A stretch of 64,000 nucleotides of DNA from Chamaesiphon sp041738715 (lineage in GTDB: Bacteria > Cyanobacteriota > Cyanobacteriia > Cyanobacteriales > Chamaesiphonaceae): contig JBGSPI010000130.1 in the NCBI GenBank assembly GCA_041738715.1, positions 1-64,000 on the forward strand. The letters run 5' to 3'. Shown here one piece after another: positions 1 through 7,185 of this stretch; position 1 is the stretch's first letter, and the number at the start of each line of letters is the position of its first letter. A model generated the notes under the pieces. The model saw nothing but the letters and a program-made list of their open reading frames with translations, searched no databases and was not told where the DNA came from. Position numbers and translations under genes: made by a program.

Positions 1-120
1 GTCGATTCAATGTCTAGTAATTGGCAGGTTGTTGTTGAATTAATGTCTTTATCCCCACACAAACTACCTAATTATCAACAAGGCTTGAGAGCTATGAGGC
101 TTATTCTATCAGCTTTATAG
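1..120 (+). pseudogene. Possible transposase C-terminal tail (partial)
   Basis: An open frame enters from the left edge and ends at a TAG at 118-120. The last about 39 residues include LSPHKLPNYQQGL and end in LILSAL. This resembles the extreme C-terminus of IS4-type transposases, but that is recalled family resemblance and nothing catalytic is visible. The context supports it: the anion-permease fragment on the other strand stops matching its family at about 139, where an insertion-sequence end would be expected. It could equally be an unrelated short tail. Confidence 0.3.
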
Positions 121-454
121 GCGGCTTGTCGCCCCGACAGGCACCTAGGATAAATGCCCCAATCATCAGCCAAACAATGCGATCGCCCAATGAAGCAAAC
201 ATTTGCGCTTGGGGTAACACCCCAGTTACAACCAGTGTTAACGCCGCAAAGATTGCCACATAGCTCACCTTTAATTGTGTCGATGTCCAAGTAATTACGG
301 TGATCCCGAAAATTAGGAGCGACAACCGACCAGCTATTGCCAGATCTGCAATTAAACTTACGCCGATGGCGACTCCAATTACGCCCAAAAAAGGGAATAA
401 AAGTTTGAGTCGGTTTCGGTATTGAAAAATATTAGAGTCGATCGAGTTCATCAA
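101..454 (-). pseudogene. SLC13/DASS-type anion permease, N-terminal fragment
   Basis: The 117-codon frame starts at an ATG (454) and encodes hydrophobic segments at about residues 18-60 and 65-105. It includes SLGDRIVWLMIGAFILGA, typical of the N-terminal half of SLC13-family sodium/anion symporters, which run to 400-600 residues. Family resemblance ends after GAFILGA. The last about 12 residues are unrelated and read through the probable insertion-sequence end at about 100-140. The gene is therefore truncated and unlikely to transport anything. It is divergent from the response regulator to its right. Confidence 0.6.
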
Positions 455-658
455 TTGTCTGCCCGATTAAGAACTGCAATGGTTAGTTTTCGCACCTTAG
501 CTCTAAACTTAACTAGTTATTAACCTCAGCTTAATCATTGCTAATAAGAAGACAATGAAGAATAGATGAGAAATTTCTTAGATTAGCGATTCTGACTCGA
601 TCGAAAGTCTAGGTTATCCTAAAAGGTGTTCCTTGTTGCGTGCTTGTGATTAGCTGCT

Positions 659-1330
659 ATGCCCCATATTTTGATTGTGGAAGACGAACCTCGGATTGCT
701 GCTTTTGTCGAGAAAGGGTTGAAGTCCAGTGGCTACACAACAGATGTGGTTGCAGATGCCCTAACCGCAGTAGAGGTTGCCCTAAATAATTCTTGTGATT
801 TGATCCTGTTGGATTTGGGTTTGCCAGGTAAAGACGGTTTAGCTGTTTTGGAAGAGTTGCGCGGGCAAGGATGTAATACACCAATCGTCATTTTAACCGC
901 ACGTGACGATCTTCAAGATAAAGTGGCCGGATTTAAGCGTGGAGCGAATGATTATGTGACGAAACCCTTCCGATTTGAAGAATTGCTGCTGCGGATTGAA
1001 GCTAGATTGCGAGATCGAGTGCCAGATGTCCCCTTCGCCGAATCACTCATGTTGCAAGTAGGTGATCTGTGCCTGGATTTAAGAACTCATCAAGTCAAGG
1101 TCGCCGAGCAATGGGTCGAATTTCCCGGTCGCGAGTTCAACCTTGCGGAGATGTTTTTTCGCCATCCTGGACAGATATTGACGCGGGAGCAGTTACTCGA
1201 TCGCGTGTGGGGCTATAGTTACGATCCTGGCTCGAATGTGGTCGATGTCTATGTGGGCTATCTCCGCAAAAAATTAGGCAGTGATCGGATTGAAACTGTG
1301 CGCGGGGTGGGCTATCGGCTGCGCGCTTAG
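659..1330 (+). CDS. OmpR/PhoB-family response regulator
   Basis: This is a two-component DNA-binding response regulator of 223 residues, the usual family length. Residues 1-115 form the receiver: acidic pair E8/D9, phospho-acceptor D52 in LLDLGLP, T80, and K102 in TKPF. Residues about 130-223 form the winged-helix output domain, with LTREQLLDRVWGY and the closing VDVYVGYLRKKLG and VRGVGYRL. It presumably binds promoter DNA after phosphorylation. No sensor kinase gene is nearby, so its partner is unknown. A second, receiver-only regulator follows 220 bp downstream on the same strand. Confidence 0.93.
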   Translation: MPHILIVEDEPRIAAFVEKGLKSSGYTTDVVADALTAVEVALNNSCDLILLDLGLPGKDGLAVLEELRGQGCNTPIVILTARDDLQDKVAGFKRGANDYVTKPFRFEELLLRIEARLRDRVPDVPFAESLMLQVGDLCLDLRTHQVKVAEQWVEFPGREFNLAEMFFRHPGQILTREQLLDRVWGYSYDPGSNVVDVYVGYLRKKLGSDRIETVRGVGYRLRA

Positions 1331-1550
1331 TTGCATAATTAATAAATCAGCAAATGGTCAAAATGACAACTATCTTCTTGGTAGATTAGGTAATAATTTC
1401 CGCTCTAGGGATAGAAAAGCTATTAGATAATTCTCCTTTATTTAGATCCATTCATGTTGATAAATAAAGTAAAATTATGACTTCACTCGTCAAAAATATT
1501 CAAGATGAGTAAATCTAGCTATTTGCACATCACAACACTCTGATCTCTGA

Positions 1551-1907
1551 ATGAACCGAATTCTGATTGTTGAAGATGAAAGTCGATTAGCGGCTTTTGT
1601 CGAGAAAGGGCTGCGTCGATCTGGGTTTGATACTACCATCGCTGAAGATGGTCAGATTGCTCTAAATCTTTTAGCAGCAGAAAATTTTGACCTCGTATTG
1701 CTCGATTTAGGTTTACCAATTATTGATGGTTGGACGGTATTAAAACAAATGCGTCAACAGGGGCAAATAATCCCCACGATCGTGATTACGGCAATGGGCG
1801 ACAATGGCAATTTCGATCGAGCAGTCTCTATGGGTGCTAATGCCTTTGTCTTAAAGCCATTTAAATTTCGCGAACTGTTAGATTGTATTCAACGATTATT
1901 AACTTAA
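1551..1907 (+). CDS. Stand-alone receiver-domain response regulator
   Basis: The product has 118 residues and is only a receiver domain: E8/D9, D52 in LLDLGLP, T80 and K102 in LKPF are all in place. The first about 20 residues nearly match those of the upstream OmpR-type regulator (both have AAFVEKGL), so the two look like paralogues. Where the upstream gene continues into a winged helix, this one stops after the last receiver helix at a normal TAA, and I saw no remnant output domain in the following bases. It could be a CheY-like phosphate relay or sink, or a regulator that lost its DNA-binding half. Confidence 0.85.
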   Translation: MNRILIVEDESRLAAFVEKGLRRSGFDTTIAEDGQIALNLLAAENFDLVLLDLGLPIIDGWTVLKQMRQQGQIIPTIVITAMGDNGNFDRAVSMGANAFVLKPFKFRELLDCIQRLLT

Positions 1908-1942
1908 ATTACTAGTTACGGCGTTGCTGGGGTCATTACATT

Positions 1943-3301
1943 TCACCGTTTAACTAAAATATATGCCTTTGTATATTCGGGTAACTTCCGAGTATAAGCG
2001 GTGAATTCATCTTTGCTATTAAATACTCCAGCTAAAAAGTCTAACTGATGCAAATTAGGCAAAAATGCTCCACCTGTATCGGCAATAATCCCCATTTGTA
2101 ACTGTGGTTTACCTCCACGGGAATGTTCGATCGCGATAATTTTACCCAAGCCAATATTTAACACATCTCCGGCAAATGTGACACCTGGTTTAATCGAGAT
2201 CTTTGTCTCGATCGAATCACCATAACCCTTAATCGCCGTTACAGGTTTAAAATACCAGTAACGCTGTTGTTCTGTGGGCGTTAATCCTTTGACAAAGGGA
2301 ATACCATTATTTCGATCAACATTAAAAAATTCTGATGTACCATCAGTAAATTTAACTAAAATTGTCCCTTCCATCAAAGCTGATTCCAGTCCCTCGCGAT
2401 CGAGATAGGCTAGCGGTTCAACAGTTCCGAATTCTTTACCATTAGGTTCATAGATATTTTTCAATACATCTTGTTTTGTGTATTTAAGTCTTAATTCTTC
2501 AGTATTTGAATTAGGTTTAAGAGCATAGATTCCCACATTAAATTCCTGAGTAGGTTTCCGAGAACCAGGATGAGTAAAGACCGCATATTTAGTCAAACGT
2601 AGCCGTTTTTCATCTTGATTCACCGGATTAAATGCCGTCCATTGAATTGTCCGAAAGTGTTTGTTAATAAATTTTGGATCTTGGAGTCTGATTGGGCGTT
2701 TGGCTTGCATATCCTGCTGGAGTGTCAACACCATGAAATCCAGTGTTTTAGTCACTTCACTAACTTTTATCCCTTGAGTAGCTAAAATTCCTTCCCGTTG
2801 CAGATCCGGATCGCTATTCCATCGATCTTGAAAATATTGCCGCGTGTTATTCAAAACTACCAGCAAATCTGATGGATTAAAATTTACTTTAACCGTGGGT
2901 AGTTGGGTGGGTTTAAATATTTCCTGACTCCGGGCGACGAATTGAGGTTTTTTCAACTCATCAATTACTTGATACTCGCCAGCTTGTAATGGTTTACTGG
3001 TAGGGGTAAGTGTTGGTAATGTTGGAATGCTGGGAATTAAGCCAGCATTTGGCGCGGGTGCAACTGTTGGTGTTGGCTGAATGCTAGTGGGAGTCGGTGA
3101 GGGGGAAATTGTTGGTTTTGGCTGAGTGCTAATTGAGGTAGTGGGTGAGGGTGAAGCTATTGGTGTTGGCTGAAGGCTAATTGAGGGAGTTGGGGTGGGT
3201 GAAACTATTGGCGGAATGGGTGTTAAAGGTTTAGCGACAGGACGATTACAAGCCGTTAAAACGATCGAACTGATGCCAATAAGTAGTGCGGAGTATTTCA
3301 C
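1943..3301 (-). CDS. Lipoprotein with Pro/Thr linker and possible MltA-like 3D domain
   Basis: I chose the GTG at 3301 because it gives a compact lipoprotein signal peptide (KYSALLIGISSIVLTAC) with lipobox LTAC. An in-frame TTG at 3322 adds seven residues. After the acylated Cys come about 80 residues of low-complexity Pro/Thr/Ser/Gln repeats (PTPTPS-like), likely a spacer crossing the periplasm. The C-terminal about 330 residues are globular. The last part contains GIIADTGGAFLPN followed by FLAGVF, reminiscent of the Asp-containing 3D fold of MltA-type lytic transglycosylases. That assignment is tentative; the lipoprotein call is firm. Confidence 0.7.
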   Translation of the reverse strand: MKYSALLIGISSIVLTACNRPVAKPLTPIPPIVSPTPTPSISLQPTPIASPSPTTSISTQPKPTISPSPTPTSIQPTPTVAPAPNAGLIPSIPTLPTLTPTSKPLQAGEYQVIDELKKPQFVARSQEIFKPTQLPTVKVNFNPSDLLVVLNNTRQYFQDRWNSDPDLQREGILATQGIKVSEVTKTLDFMVLTLQQDMQAKRPIRLQDPKFINKHFRTIQWTAFNPVNQDEKRLRLTKYAVFTHPGSRKPTQEFNVGIYALKPNSNTEELRLKYTKQDVLKNIYEPNGKEFGTVEPLAYLDREGLESALMEGTILVKFTDGTSEFFNVDRNNGIPFVKGLTPTEQQRYWYFKPVTAIKGYGDSIETKISIKPGVTFAGDVLNIGLGKIIAIEHSRGGKPQLQMGIIADTGGAFLPNLHQLDFLAGVFNSKDEFTAYTRKLPEYTKAYILVKR

Positions 3302-3434
3302 TTGATTAAATTCAGGACTCAAGAGTTGAAAATTGGGTTCTACGATTCACCCTTCTGCTGATGCAAACGCTACGTGTTGGCGCAGCCTGTGCGTTGCGCT
3401 TACGACAAGCTCAGGGCAAGCTATTCACTATCCA

Positions 3435-4601
3435 CTAACTCAACAATTTCTGGATTCTCTCACCAGTGCGTTGATTTTCCGATGGAGAACCAATCGAAAT
3501 TCGCAATCCGCCACCCGTATATCTAATCAAAGTTCCCTGTTTTTTCAACTGTGCGACTAGCTCTGCCATTGCCAAATCAGGGTTACTTAAACCCTGAATT
3601 CTGGCATACAAGAAATTAGCATTACTTCGCCAGATTTCGAGATGATTAATTTTAGCTAATTGATTAAATAATCGATCGCGTTCACCAATTATTTCAGGAA
3701 TAACTGCAAGTAGCGAATTACGATTTTTCAAGACTAATTCTGCGGCTGCAAGTGAAAAACTTGGTAAATTATAGGGCAACCTGACTTTCTCCAATGCCGC
3801 GATTAATTGGGGATCCCCAATCCCATAACCCACACGATGAGCCGCTAGTCGAAATGCTTTCGAGAAAGTGCGCAACACAATCCAATTTGGTCGTTGGGTT
3901 AATTCAGCTACTACTGTATGTTGACTGAACTCAAAATAAGCTTCATCCACTACTACTAAAATATCTGACGGCAAACTGCGTAACCATTCTAATTCAGCTA
4001 CCGTCAAGGCATTACTAGTTGGTGAATTAGGATGCACCATAAAGACCACCCGAATCGGTGGATCTGTTTGAGTATCAATAGCCTTCTGCGCCGCCGCTAA
4101 ATCCACTGCAAAATCCACTGGAGATCGATCGACACTCACCACTGGAATCCCCAATGTTTGGGCTAAAATTCCATACATACTAAACGTAGGATTAGCGACT
4201 AAAATACTGCCGGCACCATCGATACAAGTAGCGATTAAAATCGATCGAATTAACTCATCCGAACCATTCCCTACCGTAATCCGATCGGGTAAAATTTCGA
4301 GATTACCACCCGCCGATTCTGCTATATATTTGGCGATCGCCACCTTGAGATTACCATGTCCACCATCAGGATAACGATTGCTCTCGATCGATTTCACCCA
4401 GATCTGCGCTAACTCCTCCTTCAGAGCTAATGGCAAATCGTAGGGATTTTCGTTCGTATCCAATCGATCAATCTCCATCGCCACAGATTGCCCATCAGTA
4501 CCACCAGGATGGGGCGTGTAGGCTTGGAACCTCGTAAGTTCGGGACGAACGAAGGATAGTGCGGTTGTTGTTGGCGGAACGCTCTGCTGATCGGTAGTCA
4601 T
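3435..4601 (-). CDS. hisC: Histidinol-phosphate aminotransferase
   Basis: This PLP-dependent fold-type I aminotransferase converts imidazole-acetol phosphate plus glutamate to histidinol phosphate in histidine synthesis. Visible are the family N-terminus with LDTNENPYDLP, the PLP-contacting VVDEAYFEF, the Schiff-base lysine in RTFSKAFRLA followed by HRVGYG, and the closing GGGLRISIG. I start at the ATG at 4599-4601, giving 388 residues. An upstream in-frame ATG at 4661 lies inside the right end of the adjacent IscB element and would add 20 foreign residues. The native promoter has probably been displaced, so expression may depend on the element or on read-through. Confidence 0.93.
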   Translation of the reverse strand: MTTDQQSVPPTTTALSFVRPELTRFQAYTPHPGGTDGQSVAMEIDRLDTNENPYDLPLALKEELAQIWVKSIESNRYPDGGHGNLKVAIAKYIAESAGGNLEILPDRITVGNGSDELIRSILIATCIDGAGSILVANPTFSMYGILAQTLGIPVVSVDRSPVDFAVDLAAAQKAIDTQTDPPIRVVFMVHPNSPTSNALTVAELEWLRSLPSDILVVVDEAYFEFSQHTVVAELTQRPNWIVLRTFSKAFRLAAHRVGYGIGDPQLIAALEKVRLPYNLPSFSLAAAELVLKNRNSLLAVIPEIIGERDRLFNQLAKINHLEIWRSNANFLYARIQGLSNPDLAMAELVAQLKKQGTLIRYTGGGLRISIGSPSENQRTGERIQKLLS

Positions 4602-4626
4602 AAGAAAATAATGGGAGGTCGGGAAA

Positions 4627-4647
4627 CCCCGTCGTTTCAACGCGGGG
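4627..4647. repeat. IscB element end hairpin (hisC side)
   Basis: On the + strand: CCCCG at 4627-4631, unpaired T at 4632, CGTT at 4633-4636, TC loop, AACG at 4639-4642, CGGGG at 4643-4647. The outer stem and the bulge are identical to the other end hairpin, while the inner 4 bp differ but still pair. It lies about 25 bases upstream of the hisC start codon. Confidence 0.75.
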
Positions 4648-4662
4648 AGGAACGACGACACG

Positions 4663-4678
4663 AGCGGTTTTAACCGCT
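4663..4678 (-). terminator. Palindrome just after iscB stop
   Basis: A 7-bp stem (AGCGGTT / AACCGCT) with a 2-nt loop lies 9 bases past the iscB stop codon, between the gene and the element end hairpin. It may stabilise the 3' end of the iscB transcript or weaken read-through into hisC. No long T-run follows, so strong termination is doubtful. Confidence 0.4.
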
Positions 4679-4687
4679 TGAATGCGC

Positions 4688-6016
4688 CTACGAGTGAAAC
4701 TGGTAGTTGTATCCGTCTTTACGATGAATCACTTCACAATATTTATGACTAATACCCTGCACTAAACCAATTTTTGTTGAGATGTTAAATGACCCTGATG
4801 TTCTAACCGCAATCCGACCGACATAAAGACCTATCTTCTTGCCAGTTGTCACAACAGATTTCACAATATCTCCTGTTTGAAATCCTCTAACAAATTTGTC
4901 GCGGGGGACAAATCGGTTAGGGAATCCAAACTTATCGGTACGGCACATCTGTCTAGTGCCGTGACCTTGTGCTTTAATCAGCAACGGTTGAGTAATTAGC
5001 ACGAATAGAGTTTCAACAACACCAACACAAGCGGCATCCAGCCAGTGAGTTTTAGGTAAACCCAATCGAGTCCTGTTGAACTTAGTTAAGCCACCAGAAC
5101 ACGTTTTCACTGGTAATTCAGTCGCTTTTAGAGCATTGAATAATGCCCATCGAGTTGAGTTAATCGCAGCCGCATCCTTTAAGGGACGTTTAGCTTGAAG
5201 TTGGATTTTCTTCAGCAATTCAGGTTTCTTTGACAAGAAATCTTTAATATCCAAAGTTCCTTTCTTCTGGTTACACTTTTCACAAGCCAAGCATAAATTA
5301 GAGATCCGATTAGATCCTCCTTTAGCCTTGGGTTGGATATGTTCAATTTGAAGCGGAACATTTTCAACCTGACAGTAGGCGCATTTTCGCGCCCACTTAT
5401 TGAGTAGGTATTCGCGAACTTCGTAGCCTAATAATTCGCCTTGCTGGTATTCAACCCCAGAGATTTCAGGATTCTCTAACTGCTGAAGATCGAAGCGAAC
5501 CAACTCTTGAACAATCGAGCCAATCGGTGCGAACTTAATTAGTTTGTTAACCCAAGTTAGAGTCGTGTCAACTCGATGTTGGAGGCTAGGAGCTAACCAA
5601 CCCTTTGCCCTTGTTCGATTGAGAAATCTGGCTTGACGATATCGAGTCTTTCGGTTGCGCCTGCCGCGTCGCAATTGACGACGGGACAATAGTGCAGCTT
5701 TGATGGTTGCACCTCGATGAGTTAGTTCCGCCGCCCAAATAACCTTGTCGTTTTGAAGCAATGCGATACCAGTAGTTTTACTACCAGGGTCAAGTTTGAC
5801 AACGATAGGAGTTGGGGTTCGATCGACTTCAGACTTGCGGCGCATCGAAGTTGAGGTTTCCTCAACTTTGTGTGCGTCAAGACAGAGGATGATCGTAAAT
5901 GGGTAAACCCTGTAGACAGCAGCTTTGCCAGCCTTGAGTAGCCGTCTAGCCGCCCCTGGATGGATTGGATCTAATGGTTGTTTATTTGAGTTGAGAACGA
6001 AAGTGAAATTAGACAT
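4688..6016 (-). CDS. iscB: IscB RNA-guided HNH/RuvC nuclease
   Basis: IscB is the OMEGA-system ancestor of Cas9, using an upstream-encoded omega-RNA to direct DNA cleavage. I start at the ATG at 6016 because AAGGAGG sits at perfect spacing; a TTG at 6052 lacks this. Order in the 442 residues: PLMP domain (about 5-45, with LDPIHPGAARRLLKAGKA), RuvC-I (D76 in KLDPGSKTTG), Arg-rich bridge helix (112-134), RuvC-II (E171 in VQELVRFD), HNH domain with two CxxC pairs and H226 in IEHIQPKAKGG (about 210-255), RuvC-III (H324/D327 in THWLDAACVG), and a C-terminal RNA/TAM-binding region. All catalytic residues are intact and the length is normal. Confidence 0.93.
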   Translation of the reverse strand: MSNFTFVLNSNKQPLDPIHPGAARRLLKAGKAAVYRVYPFTIILCLDAHKVEETSTSMRRKSEVDRTPTPIVVKLDPGSKTTGIALLQNDKVIWAAELTHRGATIKAALLSRRQLRRGRRNRKTRYRQARFLNRTRAKGWLAPSLQHRVDTTLTWVNKLIKFAPIGSIVQELVRFDLQQLENPEISGVEYQQGELLGYEVREYLLNKWARKCAYCQVENVPLQIEHIQPKAKGGSNRISNLCLACEKCNQKKGTLDIKDFLSKKPELLKKIQLQAKRPLKDAAAINSTRWALFNALKATELPVKTCSGGLTKFNRTRLGLPKTHWLDAACVGVVETLFVLITQPLLIKAQGHGTRQMCRTDKFGFPNRFVPRDKFVRGFQTGDIVKSVVTTGKKIGLYVGRIAVRTSGSFNISTKIGLVQGISHKYCEVIHRKDGYNYQFHS

Positions 6017-6266
6017 TACTGTCCTCCTTGCGGGTAATGTTTGCTTCGTCAATGTTATTTAGGCTTGTGGTCGGGTCGGCGACCCGACCGGCTAAACGCA
6101 CTGTTCCAGTGACCTTAGAACTGTTTAACGAGTAGCGATAGAGCAAGGGACTAGCACGCATCCCAGGATATCGTGACCTAATTAACGTAGCTAGATTGCT
6201 CTAGCTAAGACTGGTCAGCACGGCATTAGACTAAGTAGCCTGATGCCCCGTCTCTTCAGAGCGGGG
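6017..6266 (-). ncRNA. Putative omega-RNA (HEARO-type) of the IscB element
   Basis: The 250 bases directly 5' of iscB, read on the minus strand, are non-coding and highly structured. In order: the terminal hairpin (6266-6246), an 8-bp stem capped by a GCAA tetraloop (6207-6188), a 5-bp stem with a GAA loop (6111-6099), and a GC-rich 8-bp stem (GGTCGGGT/ACCCGACC, 6089-6069), ending before the iscB ribosome-binding site. Omega-RNAs are encoded exactly here in known IscB loci, with the guide at the 5' end. By that rule the guide would come from about 6267-6286. The RNA call is by position and structure, not by alignment. Confidence 0.72.
6246..6266. repeat. IscB element end hairpin (tRNA side)
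   Basis: On the + strand: CCCCG at 6246-6250, unpaired T, CTCT at 6252-6255, TC loop, AGAG at 6258-6261, CGGGG at 6262-6266. It has the same architecture as the hisC-side hairpin, with compensatory changes in the inner stem. On the minus strand it would also be the first stem of the omega-RNA. Confidence 0.75.
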
Positions 6267-6416
6267 TTGCTGACGGTGAGTTGGCGCAAGTCTGAACTCT
6301 TATCATAGATCGATCGCTGGTATTAGTCGGCATAAATCTGCTGCGGTGGAATCACGAGACGGCTCTACTCCCTACTGCAAAATTTTCAACCCTCAGAAAA
6401 AAATATCGTTTAGGTA

Positions 6417-6445
6417 TTGACAGCGAGAAAAATATCCCGTATATT
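6417..6445 (+). promoter_or_regulatory. Sigma-70-type promoter of tRNA-Glu
   Basis: TTGACA at 6417-6422 and TATATT at 6440-6445 are separated by exactly 17 bases. This places the transcription start near 6452, about 12 bases before the tRNA. It is a near-consensus housekeeping promoter. Confidence 0.8.
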
Positions 6446-6463
6446 GATAAATGTCTGAAACGC

Positions 6464-6536
6464 GCCCCCATCGTCTAGAGGCCTAGGACACCTCCCTTTC
6501 ACGGAGGCGACAGGGATTCGATTTCCCTTGGGGGTA
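6464..6536 (+). tRNA. trnE: tRNA-Glu (anticodon TTC)
   Basis: A 73-base cloverleaf. The acceptor GCCCCCA (6464-6470) pairs with TGGGGGT (6529-6535), followed by discriminator A; CCA is not encoded. The anticodon stem CCTCC/GGAGG encloses the loop CTTTCAC, giving anticodon TTC. The T stem AGGGA/TCCCT encloses TTCGATT. In cyanobacteria this tRNA also supplies glutamyl-tRNA for tetrapyrrole synthesis through HemA, whose gene lies at 22.4-23.7 kb. Confidence 0.95.
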
Positions 6537-6553
6537 TTTCAGAAATGATCAGT

Positions 6554-6590
6554 AAAAGAGGTCAGACAAAACTTGTCTGACCTCTTTTGT
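6554..6590 (+). terminator. Intrinsic terminator after tRNA-Glu
   Basis: An AAAAGAGGTCAGACA / TGTCTGACCTCTTTT inverted repeat with a short loop and a T-rich tail lies about 18 bases past the tRNA. It is palindromic including the A and T runs, so it could work in both directions. It separates the tRNA unit from rfbC. Confidence 0.85.
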
Positions 6591-6618
6591 TTTGGCAATA
6601 ATCTGTTGAAATTAAAAG

Positions 6619-7176
6619 ATGCAAGTCACCCAGACCCCTTTACCCGGCGTGCTTTTGTTTGAACCGCAAACATTTACTGACAATCGTGGCTGGTTTATCG
6701 AATCCTACAACGAAGAGAAGTATAGTAAAGCGGGTTTAACAGCCAAATTCGTCCAAGACAATCATTCATACTCCATCAAAAATGTGGTGCGGGGATTGCA
6801 CTTTCAGCAACATCATCCCCAAGGAAAATTAGTCCGAGTAGTCGTCGGCGAGGTGTTGGATGTAGCCGTAGATATTCGACGGGGTTCTCCCACGTTCGGA
6901 GAATGGTTTGGGGTAAGATTATCAGCAAGTAACAAGAAACAATTGTATATTCCACCAAATTTCGCCCATGGATTTTCGGTGCTGAGTGACAGTGCCGAAT
7001 TTCTATACAAGTGTACAGACTTTTATCATCCCGGCGATGAGATTGGACTACTGTGGAACGACTCCCGCGTCAATGTCGATTGGCAAATAGAGGGGGAAGC
7101 GATTGTATCAGAGAAAGATGCCATGTTACCAACATTGGAAGATGTTCACGATCGATTACCCATCTATACTGGCTAA
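6619..7176 (+). CDS. rfbC: dTDP-4-dehydrorhamnose 3,5-epimerase
   Basis: This cupin-fold epimerase catalyses the third step of dTDP-L-rhamnose synthesis for surface polysaccharide. The 185 residues match family length. Visible are the catalytic H61 in VVRGLHFQ, K70, the conserved EVLDVAVDIRRGSPTFG, PPNFAHGF, and Y130 in EFLYKCTD. It begins 29 bases past the tRNA terminator, and rsmH follows after only 9 bases, so rfbC, rsmH and murD are probably co-transcribed. The other dTDP-rhamnose genes are not in this window. Confidence 0.93.
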   Translation: MQVTQTPLPGVLLFEPQTFTDNRGWFIESYNEEKYSKAGLTAKFVQDNHSYSIKNVVRGLHFQQHHPQGKLVRVVVGEVLDVAVDIRRGSPTFGEWFGVRLSASNKKQLYIPPNFAHGFSVLSDSAEFLYKCTDFYHPGDEIGLLWNDSRVNVDWQIEGEAIVSEKDAMLPTLEDVHDRLPIYTG

Positions 7177-7185
7177 ATAATCCAA

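Larger units (their letters stand above)
4617..6285 (-). mobile_element. Non-autonomous IS200/IS605-like element carrying iscB
   Basis: A block of about 1.67 kb lies between hisC and tRNA-Glu. It contains iscB, a structured upstream RNA region and matching hairpins at both ends (4627-4647 and 6246-6266). Each hairpin is built as CCCCG, one unpaired T, a 4-bp inner stem, a TC loop, and CGGGG. Hairpins with a single bulged base are the hallmark of ends recognised by the Y1 HUH transposase TnpA in IS200/IS605. No tnpA is present, so mobility would need one in trans. Outer limits are estimates (10-20 nt outside each hairpin), because these elements make no target duplication. Confidence 0.75.

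Noticed and set aside
4602..4661. Longer hisC start at 4661
   Set aside because: The added residues are encoded by the end hairpin of the IscB element, not by hisC.
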